Notes: generated from the sequence alone by a model not told the origin. Shown: positions 34,364 through 46,695, numbered from the stretch's first letter. The stretch: DNA of 64,000 bases from Hirudinaria manillensis (GCA_034509925.1 CM067526.1:5443501-5507500); one strand, 5' to 3'. A program made the numbers and translations.

Positions 34364-34564
34364 TTATTCCCCCAAATAGAGGTTCAATAATGTCCTAATA
34401 GTTGCCTCACAATATCTATAATTTCCAAACCAAATTAGAGACCGAAAATTTGATGATAATAGTTTCGGGAGGAAAGAATCTCGAATGAAAGCATTTTTAT
34501 TCGCGATAAAGCATTGAGCACCTCCATCATTTGAATATGGTTTGAACAAAACATTTATGGACAA
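34364..34564 (-). other. Spacer ORF-like segment upstream of unit B
   Basis: A 66-codon minus frame (SNDGGAQCFIANKNAFIRDS, NFRSLIWFGNYRYCEATI), collinear in frame with 21355-21600. The copy at 2213-2370 is frameshifted. It is either a small conserved exon or a leader. Confidence 0.35.
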
Positions 34565-35176
34565 ATTTAAAAAGATTTCAAAACTGATTTATTTAAATGC
34601 GTTTCGGTGAAAAACCAATCCGAACTAAACGCGGCAGATCATAATAGATTATTGATCATAAATAGCATCGGTCTATTACGCGCTTCTTGTTTTACTATGG
34701 ACTTGGTGGTCATGCTCAATGTCGTGTTTTGATAAATTTGTTTGTAGTTTAGCAAATATCTTTGTGTTATCTTTGTGACCCGATTTGGTATTCTTTTTAG
34801 TTGTTGAGTCAAACTAACGAAAAAAGTTTAGTTACGCTTTTTGTGGAAGTCTTAATGGTTTTTAATTCGTAACTGGATGTAATATTAATTTTCCTTTCAA
34901 ATCTTAACTCGTAAGTTTAATTTTATATTCAAATAAGATTTACCTTATATCCAATCAAATTCATTCGACTTGCAGGGTTTTAATGCAAAATTAGTATTCA
35001 AATTGTTCGACGTTTATAACTAAAAATTTAAATCAAGGTATTTATTGCGATAATATGCCAAAATTAAGCAAAAATCAAATTAACTTTTCTCAAATCAGGC
35101 TCAGGAAAAAATGGAGGTTATGGAATTAAAAAAATTTGGAGGACATTAAAATAATTCTTAAACTGTTAAGTTAAGA

Positions 35177-35714
35177 CTAAGTGATGTTCAGGAATGGTGT
35201 TTTTGTTTGAGATTTCCATTGAAGTGAATAGGAAACTGAAACATTTGATTCCTTTTTTTCATCAAATGAGTCAATTGGCGCACATTCCTTCTCAATAATA
35301 TTAGTCGTTTCTTGAGCGAATTGAAAGTAGGATTGATCAATAAATCGTTCACCGTGGTGATATGAAACATCGTGAGATTTCCACTCCATTCAAAACCTCA
35401 GAATTGAATTTCCAAATGACTGCAAAAACGTTTGATGGGTGATCTGCTGATCTTAAATTCATCGGAAATCGTCCTGCATTCAATGAATTGATGAAAATGC
35501 AGTAGAATTAGAATTTGATACCTGCTCCATAAGTCTCTCGTTCAATATTCGCGGAAAAAAGGCAAAATGGCGAGAATTTTGCCCGGAATTCTTCAAAACT
35601 TTCAAGCTTCTTTAAAGTACAAATATTAATTCTTAACTTTTGAGCCTTCGGTGTTATTGCTTCGTTGCTCGGTTGTTGTGATGGATGTTTCTGTTGACGT
35701 CGATGTTGTTTCAT
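35177..35714 (-). other. Conserved downstream spacer of unit A, two ORF-like blocks
   Basis: Blocks at 35177-35389 (MEWKSHDVSYHHGERFIDQS...AQETTNIIEKE) and 35508-35714 (AQKLRINICTLKKLESFEEF...ANIERETYG) recur downstream of every unit (2705-3200, about 6400-6660, 14400-14790, 22310-22680, 29780-30200). In most copies the frames are closed by stops and indels, so they are more likely 3' UTR or intergenic sequence carried along by the duplications than coding exons. Confidence 0.35.
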
Positions 35715-35795
35715 ATTTCCGTGCCTTTAAGAACAGAACTTGCTCAATTTTTCCCTTTGCTTTTCCTTCTTTTTCATGTTTCTCATTTCCGCTGT

Positions 35796-38700
35796 TCAAA
35801 GCTTGCCTTTTAGGAAGTTCTCCTTAGTAATTAACCTCAACCTTTTACCGTACTCTTCCGTAGCAACTAAATATTTGTCCAAATCCATCGTCGTCAGTGC
35901 CGGTTCCCTGATCAATTCCGGTTTACCGTCGTATGGTCTCCACACCACAATCTTCAAAAGCATCGCATAATGATTGTATCACATTTTTGTTTTTATTCTT
36001 TTATATTTCACAAATTCAGAATTTCAAAATCAGCAAGAGTAAAATCACAAGAGTACAGAAAATTTTCTGCTTAATCTTAGAAGAATGTTGAGGTCGTAAA
36101 ATAATTCTTATGACACATTATTTATTGATTGGACCTAATTTTATCTTATTGAAATAAGGCGTAGGCAGTAACCAATAACAATCAGGGGTAACTAACAACT
36201 TCAATCTTGAACTCGTGCATTTATATTCGAGCCTACTTTATTCCAAGTTTAATTTGATCTGAGATTTGAGGTTTCAAGATTATAGTTGTCAGATCAAAGC
36301 TGACATTGGTGACAAAGGTGACATTGCCAATTTTCAAATTAAGTTAAATCGTTTCTAAACATTTGAGATTATGATAATATAATGTAAATTAATTATATAC
36401 TTGGTCATAAAAAAGATTTCGGAGGATTTTCTTAAAAATACTTCTTTAAGACTAAAGAAAATCTTTGCCAATTTATCTTAGTCAACGTTAGTTCGATCTA
36501 TTCAAACTGAGATTTTCAAGCATCAATATACACGAGTTAGTCAATGGTTGTTAGTATAGTTATTAAGACTAAATACATTTTTATAGATTGGGATCTATGC
36601 AATGTGTGCCATACCTGACTATCGTTACATGACGGAGGGTTGATTGCATAGCACTCGAGTGGAGGGGTCAGATGTTCGGGCACCACCTTCGGGCTTTCAT
36701 ACTGAAAAGGTCCTAATAGTTTCGACCTTTTACCCACGGGGCTTTTTGGATCAACGTCAATGGCCAACTCAACGAGCCACGTTATGGTCTTCAAGATTTG
36801 GTAGGTGTTAGTGTTGACGTCTTTTAAAACCAGGTAATCGTAGAATCTCTGCTTTCTGTACACAAACGACAGAGTTGGTTCTGGTGTTTCATAATCGACC
36901 GGTTCTTCCCAACTAATCTAAGTTATTCAATTAATATTTTCAAAATTAAAAGATTGAAATGAATGGGTAAAGTTTACCTCAGACGATATCCTGTCTTCCA
37001 TGAATACAGTCCTGACACTTACGCCTTTCGTTGGTCCCTGGAGGCTGGTGAGCTCAGTCGTCGATCCGTACCAAGGGAACTGCGAGCAATCCGCATCGCT
37101 CAACATTTTGAATTTTCCAGATACAAGCTCCGGAAATTCAAAGCTCACTCTTTAGGAAGTGGTCGTAAAAAATTTAAATTCTCATAGAATTAATATCGCT
37201 TTTTAGCATTTACAAGTTGCTACATTGGCATTCGCACAATCAATTTATTTTCTCACTAATTTAAGGATGATAATGATGAAATTAGTGAGTAAATATTAAT
37301 ATAACCAAATCATCATATGTCGATAATCATCGATAATACTTACATTCCTACATCACGGTAGACGCAAACGAAGTCCATTTCTGTACAAACTTGAACCCAT
37401 CCGATTTGGATGTTTGTTCCATCTGGCAATTTAGGAATTTCGAAAGTGGTGGTAGCTCTATTTTAAAGCAAATCACTTTTAAATTTAGCAAGAAAAAAGT
37501 TTAACTCATTAAAAATATATATTTGTGTGATCGTTAGATAATGGGCTTAAATTGAAAGTTAGAGTAACAGAAATATTTTAACCCATGGAAATCCATTTTT
37601 TTCTATCAAGAACTAGAAATTTACAAGGTCAATGCCATTCCCATTGATGATAGCACTGTCGGACCTAAGTCTTTTCATTCGAATGTCTAACCGGGAAATA
37701 ACGAAGACTGTGACAATGTCAGAAGGGGCTGAGTTGGGTTTTGCACATGGGAAGTCAAAAGAAGTCTTGGAGGGTCTTGGCTAGAAAACCGGAGAAAGCC
37801 ATTGATTTCCTACATTACATCGCAACGACATCTGACAATTCCTAGAGGCACTTTGAAGCCGGAAATCGATTGGATACGCAAAGCACCATTGTTGACTGAA
37901 ATTGACTCATTCGAAATCGAAAGTCCGAGGCCACTATAATTTGTACAGATATTATGATATCGTTCCTTTGAAAAAGTTCAGTAGTGGATTGTAACTGAAA
38001 CTTGTAATCTTTTTTCTACTTGGCCCAAATAAGACATATTAATTAATTTATGGGCATGTTTTGTTCAGATGATAAAATTTGACACAAATATATATGATTA
38101 TAACTTACATATTATTTCAAAATTTGGCTTTGATCAGTTTAACACTAAAGAATTACAGTAAAACTGAGAGGCATTTCTAACCTGATCAAACGCTCTGATC
38201 ATACAATGTTTTATTTGCATAAATGTTATGAGTAGATATATTTTGCAAAACGTGATCGACGCAGATTGTAACATACCTGACAAGTTCACTTGAGGAATTA
38301 TGGTAAAATTAATTAATTTTAACCTAATTATATGTGCCTTTTTCTTTTGTTGATATGCGCTGCGAAGACGCCGACTAGAACTTTCATTCAACTGAGTCGA
38401 GCGAAGACAAAACTAAAGAAAGCCTCACAGAGCCAAATATTGCAGGTCATAAAATAATTTGTAAAGCGGCATAAAGAGGTCTTTTCGAGTCCAGAGGAGG
38501 TAACAAAACTTGCCTAATAAGGCCAATGAGATCCAAACATTCAGCTGATCACCAGATTCGGCCAATCTCGAAAAACATAAAGAGATTTAGTTTGAACGTC
38601 TGAAGACTCTGAAAATTCCTGCGAGCTAGGAGGCGGAGTTTCATTCAACTTTCAATTCAATTTTTAATCATACATTTTTGAGCAAAATATAATTTAAACA

Positions 38701-40511
38701 CTTGAATGCCAAAAAACGATCATGTAAACAACTTCCAAACTTTTTATAATCCTTTTTAATCGTGTCATCAGCAGAATTTTTGTAATTTTAATAGCATCTG
38801 ACTTTCTGTATACACGGAAACCAACAGTTTTGAAAATATCGTACCGGGCAGGTAAGCAACTAAGGCCTTCGACCAATTTTTAACTGTAATAATATTCTTG
38901 AAATATTTTGATCTAAATCTTTCTCCAAATTCAAAGTGCTGGTTGACTGTTTGAGGTTAATTCTCGGGTTGGCAATACCTTATTATCGCTCATGGCGAAA
39001 AGCATGCCACTTCAAATGGTTTTTATTGCCTTCCACAAACCAAGCCATCGATTCTCTCAACTCTGATGCCAACACTTGCTCAAAGTGTAATTCTCTTCAC
39101 AGACTCTGGCACAATCTCCATCTTACACTGAAGATGAGTTTCTTGCTTTTGTCACTTCATTCAACTCATTTTTCATCAAAAAATCAACAAAATCCATGTT
39201 TCCATCGCCAATTCATCCGTTTCACCCTTCCCTAGTCAAGCACTCCAATATCAATCCTCCCATCTGTATCCCCGGGAGTTCTCAAGGGGGTTCAGGTATT
39301 ATAAGACATGTCCTCTTCACACTTTCCCCACTCACCTGCCGAAAAAATAACGGCTCTGTTTTTGTATTCTATTCTGTTCAAGCTTGCATACTTCTCTTTC
39401 AATACTGGTACTTTTCGTTGCTTATCACCTAGCTTTTATTTAGCTATTACTCGTACGCAAAGCCATGTGTTGAGCAAATATCCTATACATGATCTAAACA
39501 AAAGATAATTACGATACTAACATTTAAGAATATGAAGATGTTCATGAATAATATTTATGAACTCTGCATGGAGAGAAATTGGTGCTGGTTCGAATAGGTT
39601 TAGAATGTAAATAGTTGAAATTTTAGATGCATTTCTAACTATATCAACAATCAGCATCATCACCACCTTCTGAAATAATGAACCTGAAATATGGCGAGCA
39701 GAAGTTAAGAGCAATTTGATCGTCTTTCAGAAAGGTCAGTATCTTTTGGAGTTCGAATCTTAATTGGTGCAACTTTATGTCCGAAGCCTTCAATGAAGAC
39801 TGACTTTTCACATTCGGCGGAGCCATGTTCTTCGATGACCTGGGTTTGATTTTCTGCTGACTTGAAGTGATTCCAGACGACCAAGCAATTCTACGTTCCG
39901 TTACCAATCCCTAGAGGTAAATCAGTTACCGCGGTGTTTCTTCGGTAATTGTTTGAGGGATGCCAAACATGGATGGAGATCTTCGAAAACTCGCCAAGCA
40001 AAGATATTTGTAACACTTTTTACCTTGGCATGACTTCTTACTGTTGATGGCAACGAACTCGGGATGGATCTTAACTAAATGTCTTATTTAAACTATGTTT
40101 CATCATTGGAGAGAATTATCTGTGTGAATGAGCTGATTCTGGTTCAGACAATTGCTGTTTTGAGATGCCTGGGGTAGATCTTAAAATCGGACTGGTCATC
40201 TTCGTTTTTCCTGCCGAGCAAATTGAAACTTCTGGACTCGACCTTCCTCAAGCTGGATTGGTTGAAGTTGCAACTATCAGAGTTGAAAAATCTTTGTTCT
40301 CTTCTAAATCTGGTATTTTGGCTCTGTGTTTTAAGAGATTAGTTGACGATGATTCGTCGAAATCTTCAAAACAGCACGGATTGGAGTCAAGCACGACTTG
40401 AGAAGGCCACATATCTTCGTTCATTAGGAAATGTCCATCCAGCGACCAACATGCCAATATGTCCTCGTATCTGGATTGGTAAGAAAATGAGGAATTTGAT
40501 GTCCTCGACAT
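35796..40511 (-). CDS. FAM78-like unit A, complete seven-exon gene (401 aa predicted)
   Basis: Exons: U 40275-40511 (ATG start), T 39930-39989, A 39684-39853, B 37344-37457, C 36978-37143, D 36615-36917, E 35796-35951 (TGA). The total of 1206 nt is in frame throughout, with no internal stop. U is an acidic Ser-rich N-terminus (CCFEDFDESSS) and T is a 20-residue linker. The FAM78 core follows: SPYFRATTTFEIPKL, IQIGWVQVCTEMDFVCVYRD, FPELVSGKFKMLSDADCS, FPWYGSTTELTSLQGPT, RTVFMED, LSFVYRKQRFYDYLVLKD, AIDVDPKSPVGKRSKLLG, IVVWRPYDGKPELI. Vertebrate FAM78 shares PYFKAS, YPWYGNTT and the MWRP tail (from memory). The weakest splice site is the GTTGCA donor of U. It is the only unit with every exon intact, so it is the best candidate for the parental active copy. 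Molecular function is unknown for the family. Confidence 0.78.
37458..38929. other. A-B intron of unit A, no recognisable gene
   Basis: Moderately complex sequence without a convincing ORF or splice-flanked exon. A minus frame at 38134-38391 has no family resemblance that I can see. Confidence 0.4.
38930..39430 (+). mobile_element. LINE fragment, same family as 17688-19640
   Basis: The stretch TSFNSFFIKKSTKS (about 39152-39200) aligns with TSFNSFFITKISKIHDSIND at 17936-17990. Flanking scraps match the region before and after it. Short, frameshifted, and inside the A-B intron of unit A. Confidence 0.6.
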
Positions 40512-40782
40512 TCTACCAACAGCTTACTTCCCATCAGGGTGCTTCTCAGCATAGGTCAAATTGATCCGCGTTTGTCCATCTTGTTTTTGACAATATTATA
40601 CAATAGCAAATAATGGCAATTATTTGTTCAAGGCGGGTCTGATTAAACATTCAAGTCTTGGACATTAAAAAAAGCATGTTGTTTAAAACCTTTTTATAAA
40701 AATTAAATGTTAAAATAAAGACAAATAAATTGTATTATTGTTGGATAAGTGAACGGATATTTATAAGTTCAAGTAGGTCGTG

Positions 40783-40983
40783 TTATTTCTTCTTTTTCAA
40801 CATTTTTGTTATGACGCCATCGAGGCTCTGCATTGAACTGTTAAATATAATTCCAGTCATAAAGTTATTGCAAAATGATAGCCCCAGTAATGTGATCACA
40901 TTTGCTTTGTAATAATTGCCATTTGCATACAAAAATAGAGACTTAAAAATTGATGATATATGAACCCGAGAAGAAGGAAGCAC
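40783..40983 (-). other. Spacer ORF upstream of unit A ending DGVITKMLKKKK
   Basis: Here the ORF-like segment and the CRE-containing short frame are joined in one 66-codon frame (SIFKSLFLYANGNYYKANVI ... SLDGVITKMLKKKK stop). In the other units they are separated by stops. TGACGCCA at 40812-40819 is the degraded CRE position. It lies about 270 bp upstream of the exon U ATG. Confidence 0.35.
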
Positions 40984-40999
40984 TTAGCTTCAAAACTTT

Positions 41000-42300
41000 G
41001 ACTTCAATGCTTTGATAGAAGGGGATTCTGAAAGCTATTAAAGAAAACTTCTTTATTAACGAATAGGAAAAATTCATGATTGGAAATTATTAAAAAAAAA
41101 ATATTTGACTAAAATCTAAAGGGCTTGGATTTCAAAAACATTTGAATTTGAGGTATGAAAGAAATAAAAGCAGAATAATATTTTGTTTTTCCATAAAGCG
41201 GCCAACTAAAAATCATAAATTAATGGAAATGATGGTATGTCAGGCAGTGTTGTTAGTCCATGATCTGTATACGATTCCTTGGATTAACCTGCACAATGGT
41301 CAGGTATCCAGAAAATTTATCGAACGAAAATTAACCGCGGTGCGTTAGGTTTTTCCTACACTTTCCGTTATACAATTCACAGGCACAAGTTTTGTCGGTT
41401 TTCAATGGATTTCCAGAGTTATGAAGTAGACTAGGATCTAGGAAGAGTTTGCATAAGATTGGGCTAGGGTCTGGATGAGTACTTTAATCTAGCTTTATTT
41501 TATTTTTGTACATTTACAATTTATTTTCCATTTTAAGAATTATAATGAGATGAATTCTCATATCATTAATTTTCATTTGAAACAAAATTTCTGTTTTCAT
41601 GCTTTAAAATTTAATTAAAGAGAAGAATATCATCCTAATAGATAAACAATATGTAGTTCAACCACTCGATTATTTAATATATATGATTTAATTGATTTAT
41701 AACATTTAGTTACTTAAAATATATAATACATCTAAATAAAATGAACCCGTTTCGGATGTTTCTGACTTTCAGAAATGTTTGCGCACTATTGCTGGACATT
41801 TTGGCGCTCAAAATCAAGAGGAGTGTCAGACACGAGTGGGATGAGCCAGCGACGGATGAGGATCTCAATTTGCTGTTGAATTTGCATCCATCCATGAATG
41901 ACTTTAACGCTTCATCGACCACGGAACTTTAAGTTATTTTTGGCAGCTTGGCATAGGATTTTCTGACATTTGAGGTGCTTTCTTGGGGGTTGCATTGAGG
42001 TGCAACCAAATGGCATTTGAAGCAACGTATTCAAACTATCTCCAACCATCTGCCATCAGTCCTGTACGATGAAAGTTCCAAATGCGAGCCAACGAAATGA
42101 ATCTGAATTTCTATCTTTAGAATGTCGAGCTGTGGAAAGTGTCAGGCATTTAATGACATCGAGAGAAGGAGTTGAACGAAGGAAAACACATCAATTGATC
42201 CATGCACGCACATGACACGTCTTACGTCATCGGTCTCCACTTGTGATCTCATGCCTAATTGGCTGCAACCGTAATTATACAAATAATAATTATAATTAAA
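41000..42300. other. Boundary of the array; one unassigned short ORF (41741-41932, +)
   Basis: No FAM78-like exon lies beyond 40985. A plus-strand frame of 63 codons (RHEWDEPATDEDLNLLLNLH) is acidic and leucine-rich, with no family I recognise. Its opposite strand is also open, so coding status is doubtful. Confidence 0.3.
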
Positions 42301-44734
42301 ATCATAATTGTAATATCCAGAGGTTTAATTTCTAAATAAATGCATCTATCATTTGAATCATTTATCTCCAAATTCTTTGCATAGTAAGGAATACATAATG
42401 ACGGAAGGATTTTATTCGAGTTCACTTTTATTCAAAAGTGACGTCATTGACGCCTGAAAAGACAAGAATTAGTTCGGCAGTGTGTCATTAACATTCTTAT
42501 CGCCGTATTAAAACACACGATGACCAATGAGAGGACTGGAAGACGTCACGTGACATTCATCGCTTCCATTCCCGAGATGACCAGTCTCCGCCTGAGTCCG
42601 AAGTAATTGATTTGGAAATAATGTTTTCCAACCTAATGGGAGGTGATCCTCCAGGATTCAATTGTTTGTAGCTGTAAACTTGTCTTCGCTGCTATTTCTG
42701 TGGTAGACGTCGTCGTCAGGATTTGAAAATGAAATTTTTATATTTAATTACTTTTCCGGGCTGACTTGAAAAGGCAGATTTGAACGCCGTACACTTGGAC
42801 TGCCACAATCATCGTCGTCGTCATCAATTTATTTTCATTTGCAGGGAAAAATGAAATAATGTTAAAGAAACGTCGTTTAACTTAAACCGTTTCAAATGCA
42901 TATGTTGTGGAACAAGCGACGTAAACAATGTTGATAACCGTGCACGTCTTGACTCGACATGCACATCGCTTTCATCATCATTAATAACCTAATATAATAT
43001 TAATAATATTCTTTGTTTATCAATAAACAAAAGTTATTGAACTGATAAGTGAAACCAATAATTGATTCATTACAGCCGACCAATTAAGACGTGGCAAGAC
43101 TAGCTATTTGTTTCCAATAAAAAGAGATTCCAGGTTCACGAGTCCACGCCCACCGGAGTGACAGATGCGTCACAACAAATTAACATAAACAATGTATTGA
43201 GGATTAAATGTGCACCTGATAAATGATAATTAATGTAATGAAATTAATTAAAACCACGAATTGGTTATTAGTAGTTTAAGTAATATTGGCAGCGGTTCTT
43301 GGATTCTTAAAACGATCAATAAAAGTTGTTTTTGTTTTTAATTTCGTTTGATTTTAAATTGAATCAAATTAAATTCAAATCAAATTAAAATGAATTTCAA
43401 GTGAAATTTAAAAAAAAATACAATAAAATAAAATTTAAAAAAAAACGAAGAAATTCCTGCTCTCAGCTTACGACAGGGCGGTTCAAGTCCCAGTCCTGGT
43501 GACGAAAATGGTCGTTAATTTGCGATAGTTGAGGCTCCCCAGGTGAGTGAGGAATGTGAGTAGAAACTGAATCCGCACATCTGAATGTCCACAATTAAAC
43601 GTTAGAAATTGACAAACAATCTTGTCATGTTATACGTCGTCGTGTCGTTCAATGCTCGGAATTCTTCGACTTCCTCTTGTAGGAAGTCACGTTTAATTAT
43701 CACCTCTCGATGCTGATGATATTTAAAAGGTTTTATTTTTAAATTTTTTTTTGTAAGACTATCAATCAGAAAATATTTTGTCGATTATAAATAACTGATG
43801 ATGATGGAGGTGGTGGTGGTAGTGGTGGTGGTGATGATGATCATTGCAAAGTGTTTATCAGAGGTCCATCAGCGAATGGAATGAGAAATAAGCGTTTAAT
43901 TCCAACGTATCACCTGTATTTCAATGCAGGTGACAACATAATTAAACAATCCCCGCCGAACAACGGCGTTTCAAATGACCCAGTTGGGGTGCTTTCTATT
44001 GGTCGGCCATTTTAATGACCCAAGCGTGATCTAAATATGACATTTAAACAAGGATGTTGGAAAATCCCGAATAACAATCGATGAACATTTCATCATGTTG
44101 CATAATTTCTAACATAATTTCTTTCTCAATGTTACCTGATTGCGTGAAGCACTTTCGATGATGATGATGATGGTGATGCCTTATTGTTAGGGAGTCAAGG
44201 CGAGTATGAGATTCAAATCACGGATTATTTTATAATTTATATTTTATTGATAATTATATTTATTTGATAAATATTAATTTAGTTTTTATATGCTTTCAAA
44301 TCTTTAAATTCACCTGCTAATCTTGTTAAGTGCGCGTTATATAAAAAAAAGTAGGGCGATAAAATCTTGATTCCAAAAATAGATGGTCATGTGACACGGT
44401 TGTATGCAAACATTCGTTTGTATGTTCGATGACACGAACTTTGTTATCATGCAAATGTCATCGTCTTGTTTTGTATCTTCGAGTTGGAGATGATTACACT
44501 CGTCGGCCAATAATTATCTCATAATTAATATGTTTAATTAATATTAATTTATTATGTTTATAAATAAGCATTTAATAATATTTATAATTGCATTATTCAC
44601 ATTTTGTGTGTCATAATCTTTATTTTTAAAAATGACAGACTCCTAAAAAACAATTGTTAACTACTTTGGTGGTAGGAAATTATTATGAACGATTCACCAC
44701 TGATTCAGAATCTTCTCAACATTCCACTCATTCT

Positions 44735-44770
<36 letters not shown>

Positions 44771-45110
44771 AACAATCATCGTCATCATCATCGTCATCAT
44801 CATCTGCATCATCATCATCACCTTGGTTACTTGTTGACCAATGAAAGCTTAATTGTGTGTCTAACAGCATAATTGGGTTCCCGTAAGAATCATTTAAATT
44901 CCATCTTGCACAACACGCACCTGCCCGGAAAAATCACGTGATGATAACGATGATGACGATGACGACGATGAAGATGACGGCAAAGATGATAACGACGATC
45001 ACGTTGAAGTTTTAAATCCGATGAATCAGCTTATTATTATTATTATTATTATTATTTCGATTTTCATTATCACTGCATTTATTAAAATAACGGTGCCTGG
45101 AAGGTTTGGA
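42300..45110. other. Intergenic region upstream of the Hes gene
   Basis: AT-rich, with ATC/GAT and ATT microsatellites (44730-44826, 45028-45056) and a CACGTG E-box at about 44935. No coding exon recognised. Confidence 0.5.
43467..43500 (+). other. B-box-like motif (tRNA-derived remnant?)
   Basis: GGTTCAAGTCCCAG fits the RNA polymerase III B box (GGTTCRANNCC). No A box or foldable tRNA is evident upstream. It may be the end of a tRNA-derived SINE or chance. Confidence 0.25.
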
Positions 45111-45112
45111 AA

Positions 45113-45189
45113 AGTGGGCGGAGTCTGATCGATCGCTGACCAATAGGAGCGTCTGACTGAATGGAATGCACTTCGACGAGGATATAAAA
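45113..45189 (+). promoter_or_regulatory. Core promoter of the Hes gene: GC box, CCAAT box, TATA box
   Basis: GTGGGCGGAG (about 45114), CCAAT (45140-45144) and TATAAAA (45183-45189) lie in the canonical order. The TATA box is 54 bp before the ATG, so transcription should start near 45210 with a very short leader. Confidence 0.65.
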
Positions 45190-45236
45190 GCCGGCGAGAT
45201 TCATGCCTGGAGTTATTTTATTCCCTGCTTTTGAGA

Positions 45237-46510
45237 ATGGATGCTTCCACGATTTCATCGTCTTCGTGTCGTCAAAGTAAAGCTGATAAGAGGAAGGTTT
45301 GTGAATGAGTTGTTATTATTATATTTGATTGAATTATGGCTATATATATATATATATATAGATATATAGATATATATATAGATGACATGTATATATATAT
45401 TGAAAGCCATAATTTAGTAAAATGAATTAACGCTTGTAATGAGAGATTAATAATTGGAAAAAATATTTATTTTTATATTTATTTATTTATTTATTTTTAT
45501 TTCGTCGAAGATGAGGAAAGTTTTAGTGGAGAGGAGGAGGAGAGAGAGGATGGACAGGTGCTTGGAGCAGCTGAAACTCATTCTCATGGAAAACAAACCC
45601 GTAATTATGATAATTGTTAATTAATTACCATTAATTACAGTAATAATGTCGGTCATGATTTAAAAGAAATTTAGCTGATATTTTTCATAATTTGAAAATT
45701 AAAGTATCAAAATTGAAAGTGGAAATGTTTGAATATTTATTATCGCTTAAAATAACAAATGGATCGATTTCATTTCAGTCTTCAAGTTCGCGAGTTAATC
45801 AACAAAAGCTAGAGAAAGCCGACATATTGGAGATGACGGTGACCTACTTGCGTGACCTACATAAGCAGACCAATGAGGCGTCCCAGGGCTTCCTTGATTG
45901 CATTCAGGAGGTGGACGAGCTTCTAATGGAAAGTGAAACCAATCCATCAGGGGAAAGTCCCGAGAACTTTCTGAGGTCTAAACTCATTCGCAGACTGGAG
46001 GAACAAGTGCCCAACAACAATAATAATAACAATCTGGAAATTATCAACAGCAACAACAACAACAATGCGGAGATTTTTCCGCATTCCAGCACCGCCGATT
46101 TCACCGCCAACGAATCATTGCCACCGATTCCTTTCCATGGAATCGGTCACGTGACCAGGTCTTCGAGGCGACCTCTCGGAAGCATCGACGCCAACGTTCC
46201 ACGAACTCCTTCCAGAATTTCCGGCAGCGTTGCCATGACAACCGTTCGTTCAGCAAACGATCGACAAACTTCAGAGAACAACAACAACAACAACAACAAA
46301 CGTCTCCACGAAACGACATCCTGTCATTCTCTTCCGACTTTTGAATCTATTAATAGTACGGCCAACCTGCATCATTATCAGCACCACCACCAACAACAGC
46401 AGCATCAACGTCACCATCATCAACATCATCATCATCACTTGGAACAATTGGACAGAAACTTTCTAAGTTTGGACACCCAAGTTTTCGGTCCCGTCTGGAG
46501 ACCTTGGTGA
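45237..46510 (+). CDS. hes: Hes/Enhancer-of-split-type bHLH transcriptional repressor (293 aa)
   Basis: Exons 45237-45296, 45511-45600 and 45779-46510, all joined in phase 0. Exon 2 gives the basic region and helix 1 (RKVLVERRRRERMDRCLEQL). Exon 3 gives the loop and helix 2 (KLEKADILEMTVTYLRDLHK), then an Orange-like segment (GFLDCIQEVDELLMES). Asn- and His-rich runs follow, then the C-terminal WRPW that recruits Groucho/TLE. Such proteins repress target genes, typically downstream of Notch. The proline normally present in the basic region of Hes proteins (KPxxER) is missing, about three residues around it being absent. AATAAA at 46696 is the probable polyadenylation signal. Introns contain TA and ATTT microsatellites. 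Confidence 0.9.
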
Positions 46511-46695
46511 ATTTAATTTATTAGAAATTGAAAAGATTTGTACATATTTGTACATATTTTCATTGTTGTTTAACACTTGATTATTCTTTTATCGCTTAAC
46601 TAATTTTTCTACGAGTTTTGTTATCTTTATATGTTCGTGTGCGCGTGTTTGTGTGTGTGTGAAATTTCTGGAGAAAGTGAAAATGTTTTGCGTCA

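Noticed and set aside
1..42000. CRISPR arrays, prokaryotic operons or phage genes
   Set aside because: No regular short repeats with spacers; spliced genes and metazoan retroelements show a eukaryotic genome.
44654..44872. His-rich ORF upstream of Hes
   Set aside because: Simple ATC repeat, no splice context, no conserved ends.
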